Positions 22,606 to 35,179 of a stretch of 64,000 bases of DNA are shown one piece after another (the first letter of the stretch is position 1; every line of letters starts with the position of its first letter). A program made the translations under genes and the position numbers. This stretch comes from Aselliscus stoliczkanus (Eukaryota; Chordata; Mammalia; Chiroptera; Hipposideridae), in the NCBI GenBank assembly GCA_033961575.1, contig CM066727.1, forward strand, positions 3,372,001-3,436,000, in the 5' to 3' direction. The notes beneath the pieces are model-generated. The model saw only the letters and a list, made by a program, of their open reading frames with translations, ran no database searches and was not told where the DNA came from.

Positions 22606-22838
22606 TCAACATTTTAGCAGCTGTGACTTTAATACTTTTTTTGCATATACACAGGAAAATAATGATTCCACAATAAGCCACATTAATTTACAACAATCTT
22701 CTGATCTAAATGAAATGCCATACTTTCCAAAGAGCTGGGTAAACACCTTTTGTACAGCTGCATGGGCCATATAATCACCTTTAGGCCCAGTCTTCTTAAA
22801 ATAATTACCTACTTCTGAAAGTGGAAATAGAAAATAGA
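22606..22838 (-). CDS. Candidate terminal coding exon, unknown protein
   Basis: On the minus strand a strong acceptor (pyrimidine-rich tract TTTTCTATTTCCACTTTCAG) ends at 22839. From 22838 the frame is open for 76 codons to TGA at 22606-22608. The residue mix is protein-like (VGNYFKKTGPKGDY..., ...FGKYGISF, EDCCKLMWLIVESLFS, ending KSQLLKC) and not biased by repeats. The exon would start with two bases completing a codon, which is compatible with an upstream exon leaving one base, as at 46256. I do not recognise the protein. No transposon covers the segment. Chance open frames of this size occur in the window, so it may be spurious or a pseudogene exon. Confidence 0.3.
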
Positions 22839-22859
22839 ATCTTATTAAAGCCACCCCAA

Positions 22860-25729
22860 ATTATTCTTATGCAATTACTAATAACATGCTTCATTAGAAA
22901 TTGAGAAAGGCTGGAGAATTCTTAACCTGACTGGGTACGAGGATGATGCCTACCCAGTAGACCATATGGTCAACCGAAGTCAGACTATGATATTGTTCCA
23001 CCATGATAAATGCTATGTAAGTGTTTGATAACCATTATTTTTGTAGGTCAGATTGAATTACTGCCCGAATATAAGTCTGATTTGGTTGGCAATTGCTATA
23101 ATTAGGCTAGCTTTGTCCATTCAATGGCCATATTAGCTCACACATAATATGTACCTAATTTTCTTTCTTTCTCTACCAGTTTATGAAGTCTCTATGGTGT
23201 CTTGTGCCCCAGTCAGGCAACAGGAGTGACATAGGGTTACCAGCATAGGCACATGAGTGAAAATGCTTGCGTTCCTCATTGTGACTAGAAAACTATTAAT
23301 ACTTGTTGTAGTCAGTGACTTAATTTCATTTTTGAAAGACACAGAAAATCAGGGTTGCCTAGATATCTTCTTTGGACACTCCTTGGGGAGAAATCAAGTA
23401 AATGTACGCGCGGACCTCGTATGCGGAATCTTGGATCTGACAGACAGCAGGGTCGTTGTTTAGCTTTAGTTCTGCAGGTGGCCTGGATGCAGGAGAGGAC
23501 AGTGAGCGCGAAACGGGAGGAAGTGCACGGTCCTCCGCTGAATTCAACTGGTGTTGAAAGAGATGAACTACAAATGTGAAAAAGTATTGTGTTTCATCAC
23601 TCATGTTTTATTTTTGATAAGGCACATCAGAAGGAGATAATAGAATATATCATAATTCTAAGAGACCTCTTTCAAATCATAGAGCATACAAATGAGATGA
23701 AAAGAAATCATTGCATAATCATGTAATGAACTTCATCAGTTTTCTTTCTTATTGGCATATATAGGTGTCTGAACGTTTCTACTCTTTTCTTCATGGTAAA
23801 ATTTTATTTTAACTCCTTTCTAATGAATGTGGATGTAATATGTACCTGCAATGATGGGAAATGGCAGACTTTTTGTCTGCAGTGCCCAGTATAACCCCAG
23901 AAACAAAAAGATTCCTTCATCTGAAATGAAGATGAAATCAAGATGGAGCGAGGAATACAAACCAGAGCTTGTTTGCCTGATAAGTTTTCCTCCTGTCGTA
24001 CTGCTCCTTTCTGCACTTGTATATTTTTTAACACACAAGGCTCTTCCCTTTCTCCCCTGCCTTCTTCCTCGCTTCACCTTTAACTTTCTAGAAATCTGTA
24101 TTCTATCCGATAAGGCAGTTTACAGGGAGTAGGCAATTTACATTTTTGGGGAATCCAGTGAGCTGATAACATGGCAGTTCTCAGAACCCTGACCCTGGCT
24201 TTCCTTGAAGTGATGAAGGAAACCTTTGCTACCATCCAAATTAGTCAACCAAGTGGGAAAAGTACCACTTCAGTGTCCACTGCTTCTCACTGGGAACAGC
24301 TACCACAGCTAACTACTGAATGTAAAACGTTTTAAAAATCATGCAGTTTTATACACATACAAGTAAAACAACTTTACTCATTCATACAAAAATCTGGCAT
24401 ATGAATTTAATAAATTTTCAGTCCCCTAAATTTTAGTCTCATAAATCTGCTAACTGGAATACATGTGAAATTACAAAGTGAAGCAAACCCTTTTCTTGCC
24501 TCCTTCTCCTAGTCAAACATGAAGTAATGATGGGCATTTTCAATGTCGATGCACACTCTACACCCTGAGGTAAGTTTTCCACAAGTAAGTCCACTTCACT
24601 TAGACCTGTGGATGTACAAGAGAATAAAACTGGAATTCTTTTAAGACTTGTATAAAAATGGTTACTCACCTGGTTCAGAGTAAACTTATGAGCTGCTGCT
24701 GTGTAGAAATTGAATATTAACCTATTTTTTTATGTTCTGCATAGAGCTGCATGATCAAAAAGGATATGTGTGTCAAAATCTGTGAGATGTATTTCTAGGA
24801 GGAGTAAATTAGTTCAGAGAAAATAGTTTGACAGGAAACTTACCATGAGAGGGATAAAGAGTTCTTAAAACAGTGAGAACCCTTCCAGAAATGACGAGGG
24901 AAGCAGGCTGACCGGCTATAAGGAGCTCTCCGATAGCGTCCGGTGTGCCCCTCCTCCTTCCCGGGTGACCTCACCCTGCCCTCCTGTTCTTGTCCCTGCT
25001 AGCTCTTTCTTCTCTTGCTTTGCTTTCTTAGTATTCACATGCTCACCCAGGCCTTTCCTCCTTTCCTTTGCAGAGTAATATGACTTTAGAAAAGTTACTG
25101 CACTTTGGATAAATGCATAGTCACAACTGATAGCTGTCTCCTGACTCCTTCAGGTTGTCTATCCCTCCCCTACTTCCAACCCCAGGAAACTGATCTTTGG
25201 GGAATCCACCAACTGGCTCTTCTGCCATCTTGGGCTCTAGCTGTGTCCCACCTGGGGAAGGATTTCCCATGAGGAGATCAGAGTGGGAGAAAATCCAAGG
25301 CAGGTTGCTTGTCCTGCCGGCCACTTCCCTGTGATGTCACCCGTGTCACTTGACTAAAAGCAGCTGCACTGCTCGCAGCAGCCACCTTTCTGTGTCTCCT
25401 TCCAGCTTCCAGCTACTGCCCTGCTCCGTCTCCCCTTGTCCCTCAGACAGGGGTAACAGCTTGGCTACTAGCTCAGCTACCGCACCATGTCTTAGGTGTT
25501 TCCATGCCCATGCTACTCCCAATAGTTCGTTCACAGAGAGACCCTCTGATGTATCCCACTTGGATAGAGTCCTTGATTTCTCCTTAGGAAACAAGCCCAT
25601 AGAATGAAGCCCCTAGTGCTGAGGATATAGAGCCCACCTTAACACACTCCCAGCCCCATTTTCTTCTCTCACTTACCAGAAGAACTCCCTAGCATCAATT
25701 GATTGTTTGTTCACTCCCTACTTTTCAGT
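22860..25729. other. Unrecognised sequence with splice-like signals
   Basis: No repeat family identified. On the plus strand, acceptor CCTCCTTCTCCTAG and donor CTGAG/GTAAGT bound 24513-24569. On the minus strand, TTTCTACACAG and CCAG/GTGAGT bound 24670-24698. Both are discussed as findings and neither is called as a gene. Confidence 0.35.
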
Positions 25730-26650
25730 ATAATATTAGTAGTCTATTTCTATGGCTTCCTTTTTCATGTTTTTAACTTTTCATAAGTACATGCATACTA
25801 TATGTATTCTTGTGAAACTTGACTTGCTTTACTCAATTTGTATTCCAGAGATGCCTCCATGTTACTGCCTATAGTACGTTTCACTCCTGAGTTTTTCCAG
25901 TGGCATCATGCGTATATGCCTGACATGACGCGTCTTTTATACCATTGACGAGCATCTGTAGTGTTTCTACCATCTTGCTAAGACATGTCTTGCAGCTTGC
26001 ATGAGTCTTAGGGAGCTCACGTCTCTCTAGGTGTGTTGCTAGGATGGTGTGTTATAGCATGCATGCATCTTCAGATTTACCAGAAATGAGAGGGTCTTTT
26101 CCAAAGTGACTCTACCATTTTTGAAATCAACAGAAACAATTCCAAGAACCCTACTTCCTTTCCAACACTTCACATTGTCCAACTTTTATATTTTTACAAA
26201 CCTAGTTTATGTGAAAGTATTTGTATTGCTGATTTAATTTGAATTTTCCCCGAGAGCTAATTAGGGTGTGCATCTTTTTGTATGATTTTTCTTCAAGTCT
26301 TCTGCCCATTTTTTTCCTAATGGATTGGCTTTTTCTTACTGACTTGTAAGACTTTTTAAAAATATATCCTAGTGATAAATCCTTTTGTAAATTATATGTT
26401 TGATGAATAATTCTCCCCAGTATGTAACTTCACTTTTTACTTTTTTATGGAAGCTATTAAGGAAGAGAAGTTCTTAATTTTAATGTGGCTGAATTTATAA
26501 CTCTTGTTCATTTATGGTTTGAAATTTTTATGTCTGACTTAAAAAATATATTTGCCAATCCTGAAGTCATAAACATAGTCTGTTTTAAATTCCAAAACTT
26601 TATACTTTTGCCTTCCTTTCACCTTGAGGCTGTACTTGATCCCACAATAA
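25730..26650 (-). mobile_element. Antisense ancient LINE-1 3' end
   Basis: Plus-strand text such as 'attccagagatgcctccatgttactgcc', 'taattagggtgtgcatctttttgtatgatttttcttcaagtcttctgcccatttttttc' and 'tagtgataaatccttttgtaaattatatg' is the reverse-strand form of old L1 3' ORF2/3' UTR sequence. No frame is open. Ends approximate. Confidence 0.65.
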
Positions 26651-26854
26651 CCCCTGAGCATGCATGTACCTGGGATCCGATTTCCGCCACTCCTTTCTCA
26701 ACTGGATAGCTACTTGGGATGAGCTAATACACTAAATAACCCTTCCTCTCTATGCCGCTGCACAAAATATGCCTTTGTACATCCAGGGTACACATATGCA
26801 TAGGTTCTGAAATGTGGGTTCTCTTCTTTTCCCATATGCCTCATGATTTGACAC

Positions 26855-27030
26855 TTTGCATACACGATCTTATTTACACACAGGCTTTTGCAGTTATGTT
26901 ACAATTAGGTATCATTACTCTTTTCTTACACGTGAGGTCTGGGCGCCTGTCGCTTGACCCAGGTCCTACACAGAATGAGCAGAGCTGGGAGGAAGACCCG
27001 CACGTGGCTCTGAGGTCCCTGCTCTTCCTG
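26855..27030 (+). repeat. MIR fragment
   Basis: 'acgatcttatttacac...gtatcattactcttttcttacacgtgagg', then 'cgcttgacccaggtcctacacagaatgagcagagctgggagga' and 'gctctgaggtccctgctctt' follow the MIR core in order. The overlapping 130-codon frame (26752-27144) is therefore not a gene. Confidence 0.65.
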
Positions 27031-27729
27031 CACCAACGTGAAATTCAAACAGCTGACACACCGTGTCCTGGGCATGGGGACTCTCGCCTTGACCAAGAAG
27101 CCACAACAGCAATGACAGTGCATTCCTGGGGAGGCACCTCATAGAAGGACAGACATAGGATTTCCTTCTACGAACACAACTCATTCCTATCATGCCAGGT
27201 TTCTGGCCCCCTGAATAGATTTGGGGACTACTGAGTAGGCTTGGCTACAACCTTCAAGAGAGAAGTTGAATCGTTAATGAAGAATCACAGCATGGAATGT
27301 GAGTTCTGGGTGCTGGTATTTGCCGAAATAAAATTACAATGTAGCAATAACGCACTGTTTGAAATGCCAGGCTAGACAAAGAAAACGATAAACCTATAAT
27401 CAGAAAGTCAGTGTTTCCTTGTTGGAAATTATTATTTATTATAATATCTACCTTTGGAAGTTTGGAGGTTAACTTAACGAAGTACAATCAAAACACACAG
27501 CTGTGTGATTCAAAGGTAATTTAGCACGTGGAAATAAGTTTCAAGAGTATAAAGAAATCCTCAAGTCTCTCAACTCTTCCACCACCACAAACTTCATCTG
27601 TTGATTAATTTGATGTTTTAGCTGTTGTGTAAGTCCAAGAGTTGGTTCCAATTTGCACAAAATGTAAAAGATACCTGAAGTCTAAATAAAACACATCTCT
27701 CTTAAACAATATGAGCAATATTTAAGCCT
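27031..27729. other. Unrecognised sequence
   Basis: Nothing recognised. Confidence 0.4.
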
Positions 27730-28375
27730 TATTTATACAAGAGGCAAACAACTGAATGGGAGAAGATATTTGCAAACAACATCTCCGATAATCCAATAAT
27801 GGGCTAATATCCAAAATATATAAAGAACTCATAAAACTCAACAGCAAAAACAAACACACACAAAAATAATCCAATTAAAAAATGGGAGGAGGACCTGAAC
27901 AGACACTTCTTCCAAGAAGACATACCAACAGCCAATAGATATATGAAAAGATGCTCAACTTCACTAACTGTTAGGGAAATGCAAGTCAAAACCACAATGA
28001 GATCCCACTTAACACCTGTCAGAATGGATGTTTTTATCAACTAGTAATAACAAGTGTTGGAGAGGCTGTGGGGAAAAAGGAACCCTCATATACTGCTGGT
28101 GGGAATGCAGATTGGTGCAGCTGCTATGGAAAACAGTATGGAGGTCCCTCAAAAAATTAAGAATAGAATTATCATACAACCCAGTAATGCCTCTCCTGGG
28201 CATATACCAAAAAAAAATCTAAGAACATTTACCTGTAAAGATATATGTACCCCTATGTTCATTGCAGTGTTATTTACAGTGGCCAAGACACCGAAACAAC
28301 CAAAGCGTCTTTTGATAGATGATTCGATAAAGAAGATATGGCTCATATATACAGTGGACTATTACTCGGCTATTA
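27730..28375 (+). mobile_element. LINE-1 fragment (ORF2 3' region)
   Basis: Clear sense L1: 'ctgaatgggagaagatatttgcaaacaaca', 'gggctaatatccaaaatatataaagaactc', 'aacaccacaatgagatcccacttaacacctgtcagaatgg', 'tgctggtgggaatgcagattggtgcagctgctatggaaaacagtatggagg'. It stops without a poly(A) tail. Better preserved than the L1 at 2650-4890. The 130-codon frame at 28054-28446 is L1 debris, not a host gene. Confidence 0.85.
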
Positions 28376-31300
28376 TGCTATTTTGGTTTTGTTCTCATAT
28401 TATAAAAGAGAAAGCTGAGTGTAGCAGAATTATAATAAAATTCTAATTCAATGCATTTCCTTCCCAATAACCAGAGTTAGTAAATAGTAAAGGAGAGTTA
28501 TGGAAACTTTTTGAATTTATTTCTCATGTCTGTTCCAGTATTTTCCCATTATACACATACCATAGTAAAATGTAAACACAATATTATGAATGTATTTTTT
28601 TTAAGTGAAAAACATTAAGCAACCTAAATTTCCTAATAGTTCACATGGTAGAAAAGTTGAAGTATTTGTGGTGACGTGTTCATCTTTGTAATCCTGCAGT
28701 GGGCTGGAACCAACCCCCAAGATTCAAATCCTTTTCCCATTATACCAGGCTGAGCTCTGTGTGAATAGATGCTTGGTACTTTTTAACTGTATTCATCTAT
28801 TTAGGAGGGCCAAAAGAGCCACTGGAGCATTATCAAGGTATGGGAAACCCGTGAGCTAACCTTGGGGATTGGAGAGACAAGCTCTTGGTATCAGCAGTTC
28901 TCACAATACCATGGAGACTTTTGAACAAAAAATAAATATTAAGAGAGAAGTGGGACACCTGCCCCCAAGTGCATACCTGTCTGTCCTCTTCCTATCAGTG
29001 CCTCTACTGTCAGCGCCTGGAAGAGCTCATCTCTTCCCTCACCCTCTTCCTCTTCGGGAAGTTTCTGGTAAGTCCATGTGTTCTAACATGTCATTGAAAT
29101 CCAGTGTATTTTTATTGATTTTCTGTCCGAATGTCCCCTTCTTTTTGACGAGTGTCGCATGAGCACTTCCCATCACCACCACTGCTGCTTGGGCTCTCTG
29201 CTGTCTCTGCTCACGGTACCCTCTACCCCACTACTGGGACAAGGCCCTCCGAAACTGCTTCTTCATGGGTCAGTTCACTTCTCATCCCATTTAGGAAATT
29301 ATAGACAAGTCCATTTTACGTGCCTTACAACTTGACTCAGTATCTGCTGTGACAATTTTCATTTCTATCTTACTATAAGCAGTGTGTAACAGAAACTTGA
29401 GGTATTCATATTTTCCAGACTAAAATTCAAGATTCAGTATCTTGGCCAAAATATTTTCTGAAGCTGTGAATTCAATTATATGAATATATAAAGGTATTGA
29501 ACTCACACCAAATTTTCCTATAGGCACAATATAGCCCCTATTTTGAAGCATTTATATCACTGTTTTATCAGCTTATATAGCCATATCTAGATCATAAAAT
29601 ACATATACCAAACTTAAGTATCACTAGACAAATGTCGGGGTGTCTGATTCTGGGATGAATCTTTAAATTTGTTTTATTTACTTCACAGTTATTTTTTAAG
29701 ATTTGCAAATGTGAATGCTTTCTTAGTCCCAGTATTCTCAGTGGCTAATGAGTATAATAATAGATCGACATTAAATGCTTATTTTAAAGATGAGATTGAG
29801 ATAGTTCATTCAAAACTATGAGCATATTGTAAAATCTCAGAAAATGCCAGCTTTTATCAATATAGTGTGATTTCTCAGGAAATATATTTTGAACTCATAT
29901 AAGAGAGCAAGTGTTGTAAAAATGAAGCACATAGATAAATTACAAAATGTTTGTGGAATTTTAAAAGTGTACCATGACCCTTAGCTGCAAGTCTGGCTGA
30001 TGACATGTTTCAGCGTTTCAAATCCATGTGGCTGAAACCCACTCGGGCCCTCTGACTGTGACATGATGAGGCTGAATAACGTTCACACACTGGAGCCTTT
30101 TCAGCATACTCTACAAAAGCAGGACCAGGGCACACTTAGGGTACCCACAAGCTGGGGATGCTCAGAGGAAGAGAGGCATGATAAAAAATGTGGCTCAAGT
30201 GGAGGGAGCTTTCACCTATAGGACAGCTGGAGACACTCTAGTTAAACTAAAGACTCAAGGAGAGTAACAGCCTTCCCGACATGGTCTTACAACACCATCA
30301 GTGCCCTTCAGGTGCAAGTTTGGAATCAGCACACCTGGTGTTGACCCTCCCTCACTCAGTTCACCCCAGCTATCAGGCACCTCCCTCAATATTGGAAATA
30401 CACTGCTTACTGTATTACAGCTTCTAAGCCTAAGCACTTATATTTCTTATGCCTCCAATATCATGCATCCTTTGTCTGAGTAGCTGAGTGAGAGTCACAC
30501 GCCATCTGATCGTTTCAAATTCCTCTGCAGACCAGCCTCCCTGACGCGCCTGGGCCAGCTGAAGGGGCCATGACACATGCCGCCATAATAATGCGAATAC
30601 AACACTCGTCACTCTGAGTGAATTTAGTTTAATATATCCCCTAGTGCTGTGGTTCTTTTTAGGTTCAAAGTAGTCAGCCATTGCATTGTTTCAATTTACT
30701 TAATTATCCACTTATTTTCTTTCTTGAGATTACAGAATGTGCACCACTAATATTTTAGCATCTTTCCTAAATGGACACTTGTCTTGCTCTGTCCTAGCTC
30801 ATAGTTTTTGATTGAATTCTTCAGGAAATAGGAAAGTGAGAGAGGAGGGGGGAAAAAGGAGATGAGGGGAGGGGAGGGGTCAGGAGAGACGGGAAAATAG
30901 AGGGAGAGAAAGATGAAGACTAGGAAAGAAGTAGGGTAACAGGTAAAGGCATGCTTTAGAGTTATTTTTTTTTCATATAAAATGTCTCTACTTTTTAAAA
31001 ATATAGATTAAATGTGAATTTTACAAACCCTACTTTTGATTATTTCCTGTTTTCCTTGGAGTGCAAGAAAGAAATACAATCACAAAGTGCTATGTAACAA
31101 AACCTGAGAGGATTACATAGTTCTATATGCATCCATTTTACACAGGATTCATTTAATAGCACAGATAATAGTTGTTGCCTATTTGAGGAGCTACATTTGT
31201 GTTGATTTAGACTAACAACAGGGGAGAAAATGAACTAACTCCCTCGTTAAAATAATTTCAGACAAGCTAAGGACTGAGAGGGCTGAGAAAAGAGTTCAAT

Positions 31301-33195
31301 GTTTCCTTCCTTAGAGGGTTACAAAAGCAGACAGAATCGCATACCCTTCCATCCTCCCATGCCACCAGGTGTTCACGTGAGCTGTGCACCCGCGTGTCAG
31401 TCCATCCCCAGCTGACGCACGCTCAGCCCTAAGGGCTTGGAGGTCCCTCCATCGTGCACTGGGTCCAGTAGCTCAGAGGAAACGTACACAGCCACGCCCC
31501 AGGCCCTGTACACACAGCCAGGGATCCTTTTAGAGACCCGAGGGCTCCCACGTCCATGCTGTTTGTGTGAACAGCATGGGAGGTGTGCATTCTGAGAAGC
31601 CAGCTCAGTGCTTCGCCCCTAATGTCCCACCTCCCCCAAGCATGCTGACATGTGTGCTCATATGACCCAATGTGTGCTGAGAAGTCGAAGGCGTGTTTCA
31701 TAATCTTCTGCGATGGTGAGTAACTGATGCTGATATTCCAAAGTCAGGGAAGTGACTTCACGTTTAATAACTAAGAAGAAAGCTGTGTGGTTGGGAAGGA
31801 ACATTTTATTGACAGCCAGCATGGATAGCTGACGCGACTTTTGACAAAGTGTCATTCTCTTCAGATTTCACTGGCAGTGAGCACACACGTGCTTTTCTTG
31901 CCCGACTCCCTCCCCTCCTCCATCAACATCACATACACACTCAGAAAAAGGGACTCTATTTCTGAAGCAGCCCTCACCTCCATCCTGCGTCTGCTATGCT
32001 TTCTAATCACTGGTAGCCTGCGCCACATCACCTGCTCCTGCGGGCTGCCTTGTTTCTGTGGACGGCAGTGGTCAAGAAACAGAAGCTATGGGCTTTCCTA
32101 AGGGATCTTCACATGGAGGCTATGGGACAGCCTCCAAAAACGACATTTCATACGTCAGCAACATGACTCCTTTTAAATCCCAGACAACTCTGAGTCCCAG
32201 CTCAGGGGACCCCTCCAACACCAGTGACAGCACGGTACTCGCCATGCAGACCCACACTGAATATACAGGAAAGGAAAGGAAGGGACGCATGTCACAGGCA
32301 TTTCTTCAAGTCCTTCTTTTCCTGAATACACAGTACATCTGGAAAAGATTGCGGGGCTGTTCTTTGCTAAAGTGGCTGAACTTTTTGGAGAAACAAAATG
32401 CTTGCTCTTTTGCAGTGGACGGCAAGGGAACTGAGGCAGCCTCAGCACGCTCGTCCCCTGGGGCTCAGGCCAGGCCATCCACTCTTTGTTACGTAACTCG
32501 TCTGAATTGTGTGCAGTGTGCGAGCCCCTACCAACCGCATCAAGCTATTTGAATGAACGTGGTAGGGGCTGTAATTTCCTATACAGCACGGGATTCGGGC
32601 TCAAAGGCAACCCATAATAGCATAATAGGGATTCATTTATGTCACAAAGGCATAGCGACAACAACCAAAAAACCCTGGAAAATTACTCACATTAACCCTG
32701 TGTGCGTTCCACTGTGGTGCTTTATGCCTTTCAGAGTGAACAGGAAGCTCCCACAATAGCCAGAAAGGGCAGATAAACACACAGGCCACATGCCAGCTGC
32801 CTTTCCTCATTCCAGAAGCTGCGAACCCCATATTCTGTGTAAACAAGGATGTGTTGGTGAGAAGGAAAGTGCCAGGCACATGATGATTCCACCAGAGGAC
32901 AAACACCTGAGTGCCATCCCCCCTGGGGTGACTTCTCCCTGTGTCCTTGGGCCCAGCCGCCTGACTATCCACACCTCCAGGGGTCCTGCATGAGCTCTGC
33001 ACCAGGCTGTTTCTTATTCTCTAGGTATTATGCTATTAATATAAGAGGGGCCAGAGAAACTGCATGTTCCCACCCAATGGTTTATACTACACCCCCAACA
33101 CACACAATTTTAGTGTCTCATCCCTTTAGCCTAAGGGCTTGATTTTACTTCAAATGAAAATCCTGAATCAGAGGAGGTATTGGGGGCTATTATCA
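28376..33195. other. Long stretch without recognised elements
   Basis: About 4.8 kb in which I could name no transposon, RNA gene or supported exon. A purine-rich G-run segment at 30838-30905 is listed separately. The 164-codon frame at 32058-32552 (+) and the 121-codon frame at 32637-33002 (-) show no domain and no clear splice context. Unique or very old sequence; could be intronic. Confidence 0.35.
30838..30905 (+). repeat. Purine-rich G-run tract
   Basis: GAGAGGAGGGGGGAAAAAGG followed by GAGGGGAGGGGAGGGG: four or more closely spaced G-runs on the plus strand, a sequence able to fold as a G-quadruplex. Confidence 0.75.
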
Positions 33196-33199
33196 ATTG

Positions 33200-33343
33200 C
33201 AAATCAACACTGATGATAATTTACATTTGTACAGCACGTTCACATTATTTATATGAACTAATCCTTACAGAAACTAAGATGGCATTCATTTATAAGATGG
33301 TACATTTATTTTACAGAAAACTTTTAGAGAAATTGTAATTCTC
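33200..33343 (+). repeat. MIR fragment, left part (split by SINE)
   Basis: 'gatgataatttacatttgtacagcacgttcacattatttatatgaactaatccttacag' and 'gatggtacatttattttacagaaaac' follow MIR. The match continues after the SINE. Confidence 0.6.
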
Positions 33344-33433
33344 AGGGGCCGGCCGAATGGCGCAGTGGTTAAGTGCTGGCTTGGGAAGCCAGCAGCCCCA
33401 GTTGGGGTCCCACATATGAGGGCCAGTGACACT

Positions 33434-33464
<31 letters not shown>
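33344..33464 (+). mobile_element. Short tRNA-derived SINE with perfect 16 bp duplication
   Basis: Head GGGGCCGGCCGAATGGCGCA, then GTGGTTAAGTGCTGGCTTGG and CACATATGAGGGCCAGTGAC, with a long A-run tail. AGAAATTGTAATTCTC flanks it at 33328-33343 and 33465-33480, an exact 16 bp target duplication. It interrupts a MIR, so it is younger. Confidence 0.95.
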
Positions 33465-33465
<1 letters not shown>

Positions 33466-33480
33466 GAAATTGTAATTCTC

Positions 33481-33555
33481 TGAAGTCACCAACTAGCTGC
33501 TACGTGGCCGCGGCGAGGTGATGTTCTGCCTACGAGGTCATCTAGCTCCCATCCC
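33481..33555 (+). repeat. MIR fragment, right part
   Basis: 'tctgaagtcaccaactagctgctacgtggc...' corresponds to the MIR phrase 'aaggtcacacagctagtaagtggc' and continues the copy broken at 33343. Confidence 0.5.
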
Positions 33556-34734
33556 ACACTCTCTTCAGACAGAAGGCACCTCCCACTTAGGTCTTCAAAG
33601 GGCCTCGCACAGGTCTTGATTAGAAGACATGGTGATGTATTTGAGGTTGGCCAAAGGAAAAAAAGTAAAAGGAGGGGTTGGAAATTATTTAACAGCGTCT
33701 CTAGAGCTAGCTCTGTCCCTTAACTAACAGGCATGGGAGGACATCGGTGCTGCTGAGGATGGCGATGCAAGAATGAATGGAGCTGAGTGGGCTCCACCTC
33801 CAACGGTTTTTAAAGCGATATTTGGAAACAAGTTGAGGGATGTGTTGCAGCATCAAGGTGGCCTTGTTCTAAAAGGGGACAGTAGTCTGTGCCTAGGAGC
33901 CAGCCCAGCACACGCAGACCAGCCTATGGCCAGGCGCCCACTGCATGGCCGCAGGCGTCTTCGGCTGGGCTCAGCTGGTGCTGTCAGCTGCACTGCATGC
34001 TGGGCTAAGGCGTGAAGGCTGACACATTTTCACAAAGGGCTTCCTTGCATTCTGTTCTTGTGACAGCTCACAGGCTACCTCCCCTGCGGTTATGGAAATG
34101 GGGCTTTCCATTAGCTTTGCATGCAAGGAAATTAAAACATTAGGGCCAATTACTCTATCCACTGTTGACTGCGAATTCTCACTGCTTGTAGCATAGAATT
34201 TACTCATCCAGCATGAGAAAATTCTGTTGCTAAATGGCTCTGTTAATACGACTGGAAACCCGTGTTTCAAGCAGGACCCAGCCCAGCACATAGTAAGCGT
34301 TCCCTGTGTGCTGTCTGCAGAGGACATGCGGTAAACTTGAACACTCGCTCCAGCAGGCGAGAAAATGTCAGGTCTGTGAAGAAAACAGGAAAATAAAGAC
34401 TGTGTGACTGGAGGCCCTTCTAACTCTCTTATTAGAACCCTAACGTCAATTTAACTTTATTGTTAAATTTATTGCTAACTTTACTGTTAAATACCATGTT
34501 AAACGATATTTAACACGAGGTTTTACAGATTCTGAGTGGATTAGTTTAAAATCAACTTACACAACATCCTGAATGATCATATAGTAAGTATTAATAATAA
34601 CACTGGTTATTAGTTGCTCGGTGATGCTAGTCTGAGCAGTTTGCACCCATTAGCTGATGTAAGCCCCATAACAAATGTTTTCATTTGTTCGTTTGTTTTG
34701 TTTGTTTGTTTTTAATCAGAGGGACAGAGAGTTT
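33556..34734. other. Unrecognised sequence
   Basis: No named element with confidence. 34580-34670 is vaguely MIR-like. The frames at 33773-34015 (+) and 33971-34327 (-) lack support. Confidence 0.4.
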
Positions 34735-34990
34735 GTATGATGTGGCCAACACTGCACCCAGGCACGGTACATGGTGGTGTGGATCCTACCCAGGCAGCAT
34801 GGCCCAGCGCCTGCACCAATGTCATTTATCTTCAGCACAACTCTGGAAGGAGGCTGGCATTACTCTGCTTCCACACAGGCGGCTGGATCCTAAGGCGGCT
34901 AGCAATGGGCAGAGCTAGGTGTCAGACATGGGTAATACGGTGGCAACCTCAGCTTCTTCCCGCCACATCACTGTGGCCTCTCTGGAACCG
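34735..34990 (+). repeat. MIR SINE
   Basis: MIR order is clear: 'tgcacccaggcacggtacatgg', 'atttatcttcagcacaactctggaaggaggctggcattactctgcttccacac', 'cggctagcaatgggcagagctaggtgtcagacatg' and 'tcagcttcttcccgccacatcactgtggcctct'. Frames over it are not genes. Confidence 0.68.
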
Positions 34991-35179
34991 ACAATGTCCC
35001 TGACTCCATGACAGACCACAGTAACAAACAACGACACGTTTGAGGGGCATCAATTGAAATTAAAGTATGTCACACCTAATCCTCACAAGGCAGCTGTCCT
35101 CTCAGAATTTAGTGTCAATCCCATCAGTAGTTATTCTCATTTTTATATGATTTCTCCCCAAATGTTGTCTTCCTTGACA

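Noticed and set aside
26752..27144. 130-codon plus-strand frame
   Set aside because: It overlaps a MIR and shows no coding support.
28054..28446. 130-codon frame that looks protein-like
   Set aside because: It lies in L1 ORF2 3' sequence, so it is transposon debris.
32058..32552. 164-codon plus-strand frame in a repeat-poor area
   Set aside because: No domain, with an antisense 101-codon frame over the same bases; no acceptor or donor pair that fits.
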